The position numbers were made by a program, and so were the translations under genes. The notes under the pieces were generated by a model. The model was given only the letters and a program-made list of their open reading frames with translations. It did no database searches and was not told the DNA's origin. Shown in pieces: positions 31,519-43,040 of a stretch of 64,000 bases of DNA; the first letter of the stretch is position 1; each line of letters opens with the position of its first letter. The stretch is from Amyelois transitella (taxonomy: Eukaryota; Arthropoda; Insecta; Lepidoptera; Pyralidae), in the NCBI RefSeq assembly GCF_032362555.1, contig NC_083534.1, forward strand, positions 1,888,001 to 1,952,000, read 5' to 3'.

Positions 31519-31918
31519 GATAGGAGAAGAGTTTAGGAATAGGAAAGGTTACTTTTCTATCAACGTACAAGGAGTGTGTGAAGCAACGGCAACATGTGAA
31601 CCTTACAGAAAAGATTTTAACCATAGCACTTGAGATAGGTATATATAAAGTATCTCAAATTTCTCCCGTTTAAGATTTAATCTATTTTTTTAAAGAGATT
31701 TAACACTAAAATGATCTTGTGTCATATATATATATATGGGTGATTCTCCACTATCGGGAAAATCAATGTCCTGAGCAATTTTTAGAATTGTGTGTGGCTA
31801 TGTTTTTCAAACGATCATTTAATAAGATAGTACAATAAAAGTTCTTTCTAAGCTACCAATTTGTAAATAAAAAGAGATTCCCGATTTTTACGAAATATCT
31901 TTTCAAAACCCCCAAAAA

Positions 31919-32530
31919 CAGTCCCCTGACCTGTCCCCATTCCAGATTTACAGTTTCTACCAAGACTTTTTTCTAATTTTGTCCAAAATATGTAGTATTC
32001 ACAAATACTGTTCTAATGTATGATAAATGAACATAATAAATATTCTGGAATATATTTAAATTTAAGTTAAATAATAGAAAAATTTTAACTCTAAAGTTTG
32101 TCCTAACAATTTGTGAACAGTACCCTGTCATGAATAAAACAAACGAAAAAAAATAATCTAATAGAAGTAACATATTGCGTTAGCGTGGAACGGAACGACA
32201 TAGTTGTGAAGTTCGTCCGTATAACAAGTTTGTGTGACCAGCCGCCATCTTCCTGTAGTGCGAAGCAAGTGTTGAGGCGAACACGTGCCGCGGCCGGATC
32301 AAATAACAGTCCCTTGGGTATGTGTTTTATTTTATCATTTTGAAAGATAAGTTAATGAATTATTCGTAATTATTATGTCATAATCTCTTGTTGAATATGA
32401 TATTTCGCAATTTTTAAGTAGTACAATGCTATTGCAAATAATCCGAATTTTAGGTTAAATAACCAGTCCCCTGGCGACAGTCCCCTGTATATTTGAGCGA
32501 CAGGGGACTGTCTTATTACACAGGGGACTG
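31919..32530. repeat. CAGTCCCCTG motif cluster, left side of the element
   Basis: Sites: 31919-31928 (+), 32307-32316 (one mismatch), 32464-32473 (+), 32478-32487 (+), 32501-32510 (-) and 32521-32530 (-). The last four form an inverted group just before the ORF. More copies are at about 35653 (partial) and 35673-35682 near the right end. Confidence 0.85.
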
Positions 32531-32564
32531 ACTTTAGTTATTTTTTTCTCAGGTAAACTTCACA

Positions 32565-35168
32565 ATGCCGCCTCAAAAGAAGACTAGGGAAGAAGTATTA
32601 GAAAGGAAGAAAGAATTAGAACGTTTAAGATATCAGCGCCTTAAAAATGATCCCCAAAAGAGAGAAGAAATGAAAGAAAAAGAACGTCTTAAGTATCAAA
32701 AGAAAAAAGAAAAAGGCTTAAGAAAACTCGTACGAGACATGACTCCACGTGAACACAGAACTGCAAAAAAAAATTGGAAAAAACATTGTACTGATTATCG
32801 GGCTAGGAAAAAGACATTGAAGGAAACAACTAATGCTTTTGTGAGAGACAACACTCCAAGTTCAGAGACTGAGATTTCAGCACCTCCTACAACTGACAAT
32901 TCTGCAAATAAAAAGAGAAAAAGACATGCGAAGCTATTAAGAGAAAAAGCGAATAGAGACAAAGACAATAAGATACTCGAATATAAAAGAAAAGTCGAAA
33001 AGTATAAAAAAAGACTGTCAAGACTCGAAAAAACTATAAACCAAAATAAAGATGAAACACCTAACACGAAAATTAACAGAATGATTGATGATTCTAACTC
33101 GAGAAAAGAAATTGTGAAAAAAGCATTGTTCGGCGAGGTGATGAATAAACAATTGAAAGAAAATTATTCACAATTAAAGACCCAAAAAGACAAACAAATA
33201 TTTTCAAAAGTTGTTGCTGGGACATCAGTACATAAATACAAACTATGGACTACCAAAGACAGTGCTATTAACTATAAAATGACAAAAAAATGGAAACCAT
33301 CTCCTTCTTTGGAAATGCCTAAACGAACACGAATTGACAAAATTTCGAAGAGATGTGCAAAAGTGATTAGAGAGTTTTATGAGGATGACAGCAATAGCAG
33401 ACTAGGTGCTGGAAAAAAGGAATTTATTACAAGAAATTCAATCAAGCATCAAAAACGCTATCTACAAGATACAGTGCTGAGCTTGTACAAGAAATTTGTA
33501 GCTAGTAATTTCAAAATAAGCTATCAAATGTTCTGTCGTTTGCGTCCTTTCTGGGTTGTCAAGCCAAAAGCTCAAGACCGTGACACTTGTCTTTGTGTCA
33601 CTCACGCCAACATTGACTTAAAGCTGTCTGGTTTACACGCGGCAAAAATATTGTCGTATAACAGCTATCAGAAGTTACTAGAAAATTTATGCTGTGATCG
33701 CTATAATGTGGAGTGTTTGTCAAGAAAATGCCTAGTGTGCAATAACAGAACCCCTGCCTACAATGAGTTTGATGACAACAAACCTATACAATACAAGAAA
33801 TGGGTATCTGAAAAACAAGAATATTTGGATCCAAAATCTAAAAAGCCTAAGCTAGTGACTAAACACCTTAAAAAGACTTTGACGCTGCGTCCGCGAGAGT
33901 TGATACATGAATTGCATGCTGACCTAGACAAGTTCTTTTGCCACCAAAGAAACATTGTACATCAATTCAATGCAATCAAACATTTGAAGGAAAATCTTGG
34001 CGAAGAAGATATTTTGATACACATGGACTTCTCCGAAAATTATTGTACCAAATACGGAGAAGAGATTCAACCCTTCCACTTCGGAGGATCTCGAACTCAA
34101 ATAAGTATTCACACAGTTGTTGTGTATCTCAAAAACTCAATACAATCCTACGCCACCATTTCCAAAAACTTGACGCATTCACCCTCAGCTATTTGGGCGC
34201 ATTTGCAGCCAATTTTCCGAGCAATACAACCTGGAATTAAATATGTTCATTTCCTTAGTGACGGGCCGGTTACACAATATCGGAACAAAACTATGTTCTT
34301 TGTTTTGGCCTCGAGATTATCCAAAGATATTCCAAATCTACAAGGATTTTCGTGGAATTACTCGGAGGCCGGACATGGCAAGGGTGCACCAGATGGTGTT
34401 GGTGCTACTTGCAAGAGGACTGCGGATGCTGTTGTAGCTGCTGGAGGTGATGTCGATACCCTGGAACAATTTGTGGAAGTCATCCAAGCTAGATGTCCTG
34501 GGATTATTTTCCATACAATAAATGACGAAGATATTCAATCAATTACTGATGCCATTGAAAAGACTTCCAAACTAAAAAGTTTTAATGGAACATTAAAGGT
34601 GCACCAGATCACTGGAATATCTACTTCCCCAGCAGTTTTGACAATGAGAAGTTTAAGCTGTTTTTGCCCTAATACCTGTCAACATTATAAAATTGGAACA
34701 ATTAATTACAACCAGAAAATGAAGCTTCGTGTTCAAGACATTTACACCGAATCTGAAACCTCTTCATCCGAGGATGATAATGCCCTTGATATGTTTGAAA
34801 TCGAACCTTCATATGCGACCAAGCCACGAACTGATAGTCCTGTGGAAGAAATGGAAGCGGGACCTTCCCGAGATAACAACGACAAGTATAATTGTGGAGA
34901 CTATGTATTAGTTAAGTTGCAGAGTAAACATACTGAATACCGTTATGTTGCGGTCATAAATAAAATTGATGAAGAAGATGGTGAATTCACTGTCACGTTT
35001 TTAAAACTCTGTGATAAAGAAGGACTGACTTTTAAAGTAGACGAAGAAGATGTTTCTGATATAGCCTTTGAGCAAATTATTAAAAAGTTGACTAATCCGG
35101 ACTTGATCCTAAAAGGGAAAAGAATCTTTTATAAATTTAATACACCGGTTAATATTTTTGAACAGTAA
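32565..35168 (+). CDS. Putative DDE transposase, 867 residues, intact
   Basis: The ATG at 32565 follows an acceptor-like TTTTCTCAG, so an upstream leader exon is likely. Residues 1-180 are highly basic and coiled-coil-like (RKKELERLRYQRLKNDPQKR...). Residues ~340-400 have Cys/His clusters (DTCLCVTHAN; CCDRYNVECLSRKCLVC) that may bind zinc. The catalytic core candidate is D488 (HMDFSENY), D566 (LSDGPVTQYRN) and E601 (SEAGHGKGAPDGVG), 34 residues between the second Asp and the Glu, as in DDE nucleases. After an acidic Ser-rich linker the C-terminus (~775-830) has a Tudor/SH3-like stretch (GDYVLVKL...YRYVAVINKI). I recall related SDG...HGKG proteins in insects and fish but cannot name the family securely. 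No defect was seen. Confidence 0.75.
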   Translation: MPPQKKTREEVLERKKELERLRYQRLKNDPQKREEMKEKERLKYQKKKEKGLRKLVRDMTPREHRTAKKNWKKHCTDYRARKKTLKETTNAFVRDNTPSSETEISAPPTTDNSANKKRKRHAKLLREKANRDKDNKILEYKRKVEKYKKRLSRLEKTINQNKDETPNTKINRMIDDSNSRKEIVKKALFGEVMNKQLKENYSQLKTQKDKQIFSKVVAGTSVHKYKLWTTKDSAINYKMTKKWKPSPSLEMPKRTRIDKISKRCAKVIREFYEDDSNSRLGAGKKEFITRNSIKHQKRYLQDTVLSLYKKFVASNFKISYQMFCRLRPFWVVKPKAQDRDTCLCVTHANIDLKLSGLHAAKILSYNSYQKLLENLCCDRYNVECLSRKCLVCNNRTPAYNEFDDNKPIQYKKWVSEKQEYLDPKSKKPKLVTKHLKKTLTLRPRELIHELHADLDKFFCHQRNIVHQFNAIKHLKENLGEEDILIHMDFSENYCTKYGEEIQPFHFGGSRTQISIHTVVVYLKNSIQSYATISKNLTHSPSAIWAHLQPIFRAIQPGIKYVHFLSDGPVTQYRNKTMFFVLASRLSKDIPNLQGFSWNYSEAGHGKGAPDGVGATCKRTADAVVAAGGDVDTLEQFVEVIQARCPGIIFHTINDEDIQSITDAIEKTSKLKSFNGTLKVHQITGISTSPAVLTMRSLSCFCPNTCQHYKIGTINYNQKMKLRVQDIYTESETSSSEDDNALDMFEIEPSYATKPRTDSPVEEMEAGPSRDNNDKYNCGDYVLVKLQSKHTEYRYVAVINKIDEEDGEFTVTFLKLCDKEGLTFKVDEEDVSDIAFEQIIKKLTNPDLILKGKRIFYKFNTPVNIFEQ

Positions 35169-36901
35169 TGATGATACATGATAATTATAGGATTTTCAAG
35201 AGCTGATCTCTAAGATAACTCACTTAAATTGAGACTGATTTTACTACTTAGAAGGTGTAAAAATTAAAATAAGCATAAAAGCAACTGATGTCAAAGACCA
35301 GAAATTGAAATTTTAAGACTGATTTAACTACCTGATACTAGTGTATAAGAGAATAAGTCAATTAACAATGATAATTATATGTTGTTTTGTTTCATTGATC
35401 TCAATTTAAAATGCAAAATATTAGTTACTAATTGATAGATGTAAGAAGAAAATGTTGATTATAAACCTATGATTCGAAGAACGTTTAAAACGTTTGCCAA
35501 AAAATATTTAAAGCAAAGTGAAAGACTTAGTTAATTTCTTTGAAGTTTATGAGAAGTTTTTTTAGTTTATGTTTATTTGTTCTTAATTGGATGTTCAATT
35601 TCTAAAATAAAGTTTATTTGTAATGAAAACTATCTTGCTTTTGTGTAAAAATCATTCCCCTGTCATATGTGTCAGTCCCCTGTCATGATTTTTCATTAAA
35701 TCGTGGATAATTCCTAAAATATAAAAAAAATGAAGTGGTTGTCAATTATATAGTTTAAAGCTTGAATAAATTTAGCTTTCTATGTAGGAAAAACTATCAT
35801 TTAGCAAAAAAAAGTATCAGGACAGCTTTGTATGGGCCATTTTCCCATTAGTAGAGAAGTACCCATATATCATGTGTGAAATAATGTTTGCGAGCAAAAT
35901 TAAAAACATAGCGAAATCAAAAACAACAAAAGTGGTATGTAACCCAATGCAGGTATACAAAATGCATTCATTCAAGCCATTGAAGTCTCGGTTATTAATT
36001 TTCTTCACATTGATCTATAAAAAGCCCTAAGTGATACAATTCATACCGGAGCTGTCAAAACTGTTATAAGCATAACATTTCAACTTAAACTAACGGTAAA
36101 AATTGTATTTTCAAAGGCTTATGATAGATTTATAGGTTAAATATTGGCACCACACCCAATCTTTTTTCTATTAACTTTGCTTGTGCTTAAAGTTTAAGTT
36201 ATAAATATGAATCACACTTATAGCTCAAGAACTTTTCAGCAACACACAATTCTATCTAGTAATCTGTGGATTGCATTGTTGGTTGCACTTTTAGAAATAA
36301 CATTATGTTGTCAATCTAGATTAAGTTTTATGAGTGTAATCGTTTGCTGACCCAAATAAATAAAAGAATTAAGCCAGAATTTTAGTCAGGCAACCACAAG
36401 AACATTTCGTGAGAATATTTCAAGAAATAGATACCTAAAAGAGCCAAGAACTTAGTCACTAAAGAAATCCAAGAGAACAAAAAAACCCTGCAATTGAACA
36501 ACTCTAAAAAGATCAAATGTTTGACCGCCATGTTGAAAGGACATGAAAAGGGCCTTCTTTCCAGAGACTGAGGTGGAAGAGAAAGACCGTGAAAACACTG
36601 TTGCTGTGTCAGTAGCGAAGACAGCATAGGACCCGAACAGATAGTACTTCCCCGTTTCTCGGTACAAGAGCAAAATGAGAGCATAAGTTGATCTCCTCAC
36701 TTATCTGCTTAGAAACGACTGGTATAAAACTTGAAACCGAAGTGTGTGCTTTAGTCTATTAATTGTTTTCTGTGTGTAAACGTTAATAAAAGAAAAATCA
36801 AAAATAATAATAATCCAAGTGTGCGCTTCCTGTCTGTTTTATTGAGATTCACCAAAACTCCAAACTTGCTACTAGTAGGAAATTTGGAGTATTGGTTTTT
36901 T

Positions 36902-36961
36902 GATGCTACATTCAAATTACCTGAAGCTCCTAGATGCTTCAGGTAATTTAAACGTAGCATC
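36902..36961. repeat. 26-bp-arm hairpin
   Basis: Arms 36902-36927 and 36936-36961 differ at two positions around an 8-nt loop (tcctagat). Confidence 0.85.
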
Positions 36962-37682
36962 CCAATAACAAATATCATCTTCACTCTACACACCATTGAC
37001 AGGCAAAAGGCAGCAGGAAAGACTGAAAAACATGTCCTTACAATATCAGCACAGGCCGACTTCACCATAACATGAATTATATTTTTCAAAAATGGAAGAG
37101 TTAAAAAAAACCAACCTGGAATTGTATTATAAAAATCAAGGGTGACCTTGATAACAGATCAGACAGTTTAGAAACTGTGGATCTGGGAGAATAAGGGAAA
37201 CAAGAGATATTGAACGAGATGAACGGACAGTTTGACACATGATTCAGAGTCCAAATTAAAGTTCTTTGCTCAAATAAAGTCCTTTGTACTGGGCCTTATT
37301 AAGATTAGAACAAAGGTTTTCTGGGACCTTAAACTGTTCAACCAACCAACAGGGTTTCCAACATTATCTTCAGATGTTACACTGGTTATATGCTATATTT
37401 CCGCTATCTTGATGCTTTTCATCTCATTCGCAACAGACTCAAGGCATACATTGTATAATTTTAAGGAAAAAAGCCATTATTTATTGAGAAATGGTTAGTT
37501 ATCCACCCTGCAAAGCCATGGTACTCTTCCTGTCATTTATTGCTACATTTCCCGGTCTTTTACATCCTCAGCTCTTCAATTCTAGCACAACATAGGAATA
37601 ATGAGAGGATATGTCTATAGAACATCATCTATTTCCAGTTTTCATCACTGGCTTTGTCATTTTTACCAGGGAATCTGTCTCA

Positions 37683-37745
37683 CAGACTGGGGATCGAAGC
37701 CGGGACTTTTGTTTCAAAGGCAAGAAACTGACCACTGAGCCAAAC
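37683..37745 (-). other. tRNA-like SINE head or tRNA pseudogene
   Basis: On the minus strand the segment has an A box (TGGCTCAGTGGTCAG) and a B box (GGCTTCGATCCCC) about 35 nt apart. The arms do not fold into a convincing full cloverleaf. Confidence 0.5.
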
Positions 37746-38416
37746 CAATGAACATGTTGTCATCAGGACTTAGAACTTGATTTGAGCCAGACTGTATGTT
37801 TTTACATCATTGCAATTCTTGTCATTATTTTAACATGGCGGCATGTGTGCTAGAGATGATATAATACTTCCTTCTCTATCATGCACATACACATACACTA
37901 CAGACAACATAGTCAGGCTATGATATGTGAGGGGCCCAGATATATGTATAGCTATATTTCATTCTCGATTGGACTTCAAATTTTCATCTGAAAAAGAAGA
38001 AATGGTACTTTGAAATCTCTAAGTAGCATTAAATAAATACAATACAAATAACACAAATTTATCAAAGTAATTTGGAGACTTGAGATATTTATTTATTAAA
38101 TACATCTTACATCCAAAATGCTAAATAGATAAATTTTAAATAAAAATATATATAATTTACATTACAATACATTTAATATAGGAATAATGACACTAAGTTA
38201 AAATAATTTAATTAACACATAAAGGTCTGTATTATTGAATAGTTGTTAAATATCAGGGGGTTCATTTATTCAATGCTCACCTCTATTCAATTAAGGATAC
38301 TTTATTTTACAATGAATACTTAAATATAGATAAAGGTAATTTATGAGCCAAAACACGTCATCATACATTCAAAATAAACACCCAAGCCTATTATAAAAAT
38401 ATATTTTTCCAAACTT

Positions 38417-38474
38417 GGTCAAGAAATTTGAAATTAAGCATGTTCTTACATGCTTAATTTCAAATCTCTTGACC
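38417..38474. repeat. 26-bp-arm hairpin, one mismatch
   Basis: Arms 38417-38442 and 38449-38474 pair with a single mismatch around a 6-nt loop (ttctta). Confidence 0.9.
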
Positions 38475-39450
38475 CAGCAGTTTAGGCTGTGTTCAATACA
38501 CACAGATCAGTCAGTCAGTCATTTTAGTGTTTTATGGATTATTGATGTTTTTATCTTTGACTAGGTAAACACAGCCAATATTCGCAAAACTTTAAGACCA
38601 ACTCTTGTTAATATTTTGTCATGAGATTTGCACCTACAAGGGGCGGACTATTTATGATGATGATGATAAAATAAGCATTTTCACCCACTGCAATAAACCA
38701 AGATCCAAGCTGGGTTAGGTCACTCAATGAGGTTCTCATAGGAGTTTAAAATATTGACACAATTTAACCTTGAAGAGCCATCTAGCCAAGGTTATTGTTG
38801 CAAATTAAGTAGGTACCCTAATTATTTCCAAAGACTTGCGTGGTTTTGGAAAGTATAGAATATACATATATATAACTAGGAAAGGATAGTTTCTCATTAC
38901 CACCATTACCTCGTGGTCGATATCTCGGTAGGTGAAAAAATAATGTTTTTATTCAAAATATTAGTACCTTAAACTTACCAAAAAGTTAGTCGCTTCTAAC
39001 ATGTATCGGATACTTTGTACGTAAGCTTTACTTCGTTCGCATTGATCGTCGGTTTTTTTTTGTGAGGGAGGATTCCATTTTCAATATTCAAACAAAATAG
39101 AAATGGATGACAATCTCAGAACATTAACTTTAGTTAATTGCTTTAGCAATGACAAAAAACAATCAACAAATTGAAGATTTGAAAACAAGAATTTTAAACC
39201 TTCATGTTACATTACTGGAACTGAATAAACAAACAACAGCATCAAGCACAACACAACTAATAAAATAGTGTCGGACTGTTGGCCGGAACCGGAGTTAACC
39301 GGACGAATCGTCCACAATCAGTGTTGCCAACTCACCCCGAAAAAAAATAGATAAATAGGTCCAAAAAATGCGTCACTTTGCCAAAATTTAAAAAGATGTT
39401 TGATTTACTTCCACTTTGTGTATCCACTATTCTTTATAGTTCGTGCTCAT

Positions 39451-39710
39451 GTCGCGTGGTTCCCGGAACTTTCAAACCACTCCATATCAAGTTTGTAAAT
39501 AAATAAATAAATAAATAAATCTTCCCATGGATGTCGTAAAAGGCGACTAAGGAAAAGGCAAATAAAGTTGGGATTCTTCTGGCGATGGGCAAGCAATATG
39601 TTACTATGTAACTCTCAATTCCATTATAAAGCCATACAGCTGATCGTGGCCTTTGGCGCTTTTCTAGACTGTTGGGCTCTGTCTACCCTACAAGGTATGG
39701 AAGAAGAAAC
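39451..39710 (-). repeat. Interspersed repeat family A (gcggggtagacagagcc type), copy
   Basis: Reverse-oriented copy from 'gcgtggttcccggaac' through 'catggatgtcgtaaaaggcgactaag' to 'actgttgggctctgtctaccct'. A TAAA microsatellite (39501-39520) sits near one end. This family is very common in Lepidoptera; it lacks pol III boxes, so it may be a non-autonomous DNA or Helitron-like element. Confidence 0.8.
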
Positions 39711-39852
39711 TTTCTGAATAAGCCACGTTAAAATATTCGTGGGACACTCGGAAAATCTTGTTATAGCCATGAATAAGTCCTAAAGCGAGCCTTTTTACAA
39801 TAGGAACCACGATTCAAAAATCTTTAGGCTGTATTTCTATAAATAACTAGCA

Positions 39853-39900
39853 ACCCGTCTCGGCTTCGCACGGGTATTTATAGATACATGCACATTAGAT
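39853..39900. repeat. Fragment of the 'cccgtctcggcttcgcacggg' lepidopteran repeat
   Basis: Short GC palindrome with the phrase 'tatttatagatacatgcaca', an end fragment of a dispersed repeat. Confidence 0.5.
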
Positions 39901-40633
39901 ATGATATTTTTCATTTAGTGTAAAAGGCAATTTTGATCCACATTGAACGCATGATGTATGTAATTGTATAAGGATTAAAATGGTTTTTTTTTTTAATAAT
40001 ATCCGCAGATTGACCTGCACTAGCACCTAGGTCATAACTGAAAAGCGTATTGCTCTATAGCAATAAATTCGTTGAGTTCAGACCTTTTTGTATTGCTGCA
40101 AATCACACCCTAATTAATTTGTATTCCATATTTAATTGTAAATTGTGTGTAGCAAATCAAATAAATGAATTGTTTATTTATCTATATATTTGCGCTTGTA
40201 AGTTTATCGCGAACAGTCAGACGCGACGGGGATCTTTGTTTTACATTAAGTCATGATTACTCATATCACCAAGACTTTTTAGTAACTAAAAACATATTTT
40301 TCAATGACTGAATTTTTTTTTGTTTGTGTATAAAAAAACGCTGATTAAGCTCTAACAAGGACAAAAAAGGTGCTAGCTTTAGCGCTGAAAGCGCTAAGTT
40401 GGCGACTCTTTAATGACTTAATGAGAGATGTTTGTTTGACAGATTTGTGGGTAGTGTCAACTGTCGGTTTTGTTTTGTTTGGCACAAACTAAATAGAGAT
40501 ACTATTTTGGTCAAGTTTTGGTTTTATTTTTACAATTTGTCATTGAAAATTTAAACAAAGTTTGTTACAACTTTTAACTTGTTAGAATAAAATAGATACT
40601 GAATAATCTGGATATTACAACGTTACAATACGC

Positions 40634-40721
40634 TACTGTAGTCGGAGCGATGTTTCGGCTCGTCCGCCAACAAGGGATCCTTGTGGCGGTCGAACCCGAA
40701 TCATCGTTCCCGCTACAGTAC
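40634..40721. repeat. Imperfect ~42-bp-arm foldback
   Basis: ACTGTAG...GTCCGCC/..GGCGGTCG...CTACAGT pair around a GGATCC-containing centre (40675-40680). GC-rich island in AT-rich sequence; probably a MITE. Confidence 0.75.
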
Positions 40722-40926
40722 TTCATTCATTTTCTCAGTAGTTCTTTGCTTAAAAATAAAAGAACTATTGTAACTGTTTAATCATCACATCTGTTCTATT
40801 GATAATTTTATATTAAAACAGTTGTTCTTTGATTTAAGCCATGAAGTGTTTAAAGTTAATTGCATGGAATTTAATTATGAATTTCACTTTATAATTGAAA
40901 TTTATTAAAGACTACCAAAAACATGC

Positions 40927-41190
40927 CGTGAGGTTCCCGGCACCAATACAAAAAAGGAATAGGACCACTCCATCTCTTTTCCATAGATGTCGTAAAAGGC
41001 GACTAAGGGATAGGCTTACAAACTTGGGATTCTCCTTTTAGACGATGGTCTAGCAACCTGTCAATATTTGAATCTCAATTCTATCATTAAGCCAAATAGA
41101 TGAACGTGGCCATTCCGTCTTTTCTAGACTGTTGGCTCTGTCTACCCCGCAAGGGATACAGATGTGACCATATGTATGTATGTAGGTACT
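40927..41190 (-). repeat. Family A repeat, near full-length copy
   Basis: Runs from 'gccgtgaggttcccggcaccaatacaaaaaa' to 'taccccgcaagggatacagatgtgaccatatg' and the terminal (catatgtatgta) microsatellite. Confidence 0.9.
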
Positions 41191-41575
41191 ACCAAAAACC
41201 TAATAAGTACTTACTGTCCTAATACAATGAAATAAGAACTTAGAAGAACATGATCCATTCTTCACGCCAATAGAAAATGCTCATAAAGTATTTTTTATAT
41301 ACTTCCAGCGGGATTGTGAGTCTAGATCTAGCACGTCTATGGTTTTATGATACTAACTCTATCAATGTTAGTTACAGTTTTATTGTGCGTGTGATTGAAT
41401 TTAGAATTAAAAATGAACTTTTGCAAGCTATTCCTATTGTCGATCGTGATGTTTATGTGCTGTAAGTGGAAATTGATATTTTCATAGATATTTTTAACTT
41501 CTGATATTCCTTTTTCTGGGAAAAATACATACATAATAGATATATCTTATCTCTTATTGTCTTTATATTTCATAT

Positions 41576-41770
41576 ACTAGAGAGCGGCCGCGGCACCGCC
41601 CGCGTAAAACAAAATATCCCGTTATCCCCGGTTCCCGCGGGAATTCCCGAAAATCCTTTCTAAACTCGCCTCTTCCGGTTGCTTTCTCCTGCCAAATTTG
41701 ATCTTTATTGGTTCAGTAGTTTTTGACATTTCGTGATCAGCGAGTGAGTGTTTTATTGATAGATATATTT
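41576..41770. repeat. GC-box (gcccgcg) dispersed repeat, family D
   Basis: 'actagagagcggccgcggcaccgcccgcg' followed by 'ctgccaaatttgatctttattggttcagtag' and 'cagcgagtgagtgtttta', parallel to 4498-5230. Confidence 0.7.
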
Positions 41771-42384
41771 CTGGAAATCACCTCTCGATAGTTGGAAACA
41801 CGAAATGTAACGCTAATAAGAGAATTATTCCATCTTTCAAGCGATGGCGTCGTGTGGACCGCTGCCAGCGCACAACAATATCTTCTGCGACAATTGGCAC
41901 CTCCAGAACAATAAGAAGGATACCATCGAGGCAAAGGGTACCACCACTCAAGGCCAAGAAATAGTTACTAAACTATCGGAAGCCAGGACGACCACTGTCA
42001 AAGCGTCCTTGTGGTGTTAATTTTTTTTTTAATTGTGTTTCAAGAAATTAAAAATAAAAAGGAATATTTCGTATAATTTTTATTTCAATCAGCACCTGGC
42101 TAAGTTTTATAACCTTTGTTTTAAGGGTTACGTACCTAAAACGTAAAAACGGGAGCCTATTACTAAGCTTCCACTGTCTGTCTGTCATCAGGCTTAAGGA
42201 TCCCCACACAATATGTATTTGTCGTTGTTTTTTTTTTTTATTGCTCATAATTAATAGCGGTAACAGGTTGACGCTTAAAATTTTCACAAAATAATTAGTT
42301 ATATTATGTGAAGATTTTAAGCCTTTCAATAATCAAATAAAAATAAAGTAAGGACTCCCAAAAAACAAACCTAATTTTTAAACA

Positions 42385-42450
42385 CTTTTTTCAAGACTGT
42401 TGGCTCTGTCCATTCCACAAGGAATACAGACTATATGTTTGTGTATGTTT
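42385..42450 (-). repeat. Family A fragment
   Basis: Only 'caagactgttggctctgtccattccacaaggaatacagac' remains. Confidence 0.7.
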
Positions 42451-42877
42451 TAATGAACAGACAGAAATGTGAATATAAAAAATAAATACCTATTAAGTAA
42501 GTAGAGTAGGCGGACACCAACTAACACGAGCCGACCTTTATTCCTCGGTGAAACGATAGGGGGAAACTAACTTTTTGACACCCAGTTCCTCGTGTAAAAT
42601 AGATTGATATAATTCATTATTAGCTCAAATATTGCTGCAGGAGGGTTTCACGGAGTTTGTAATATCTATATTGCATAGAAATTTACACAGTAACAAGAAA
42701 ATAGTACATAGTTATAAAAGAAACAAATCACTTGCAATGGCGGACTTATCCCATGAAGGGATGTCTTCCAGTTTATATCTGTGTTTATCAAAAGTTCACA
42801 TGCATTTAGCAGGCCACATAAATGCATGTACACCTTGTCAGTCATGAGTGGCTCGGGCCACACATATTTATTTGTAT

Positions 42878-43040
42878 ATGGACGTTTGTTACTCTTTCAC
42901 GCAAAAACTACTCGACCGATTTCGATGAAATTTGGTATGTAAGTAGCTGAAGACCACCAGAATAACAGGCTTTTTATCCTGTAATTCCCGCGGGATTGAT
43001 AGGGTTTCCATGCGGACGAAGTCGCGGGCGGCCTCTAGTA
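42878..43040 (+). repeat. Family D repeat (gcgggcgaagtcgcgggcgg type)
   Basis: Reads 'gacgtttgttactctttcacgcaaaaactactcgaccgat...cccgcgggattgatagggtttccatgcggacgaagtcgcgggcggcctctagta'. Further copies are at 52768, 62345 and 63436. Confidence 0.9.

Larger units (their letters stand above)
31733..35869 (+). mobile_element. 4.1-kb TIR transposon with a single large ORF (DD34E-like), superfamily unassigned
   Basis: Both edges are read from the empty site in copy A. The ends form ~31-bp inverted repeats with 26 matches: TATATGGGTGATTCTCCACT at 31733 and TATATGGGTACTTCTCTACT read inward from 35869. The first few bases and the target duplication (probably an AT-rich 4-8 bp) cannot be fixed because the target is (AT)n. 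Inside are an 867-codon ORF and a repeated CAGTCCCCTG motif on both sides of it. Sola is one superfamily that could fit; I could not confirm it. Confidence 0.8.
31519..36173 (+). repeat. Interspersed repeat copy B, split by the DD34E element
   Basis: The left part 31519-31732 and right part 35870-36173 together match copy A (25587-26095) end to end. The interruption falls after 'aaaatgatctt' and before 'atgtgtgaaa', at an AT dinucleotide tract. Confidence 0.9.
36174..39440. other. Non-coding, AT-rich stretch; two hairpins and one tRNA-like head
   Basis: No exon-like sequence was found. Contents recognised separately: hairpins at 36902-36961 and 38417-38474 and a tRNA-like segment at 37683-37745. 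Confidence 0.6.

Noticed and set aside
41780-42020. Coding-looking stretch on either strand
   Set aside because: Short frames with no match I can recognise, several stops and no splice context; left unassigned.
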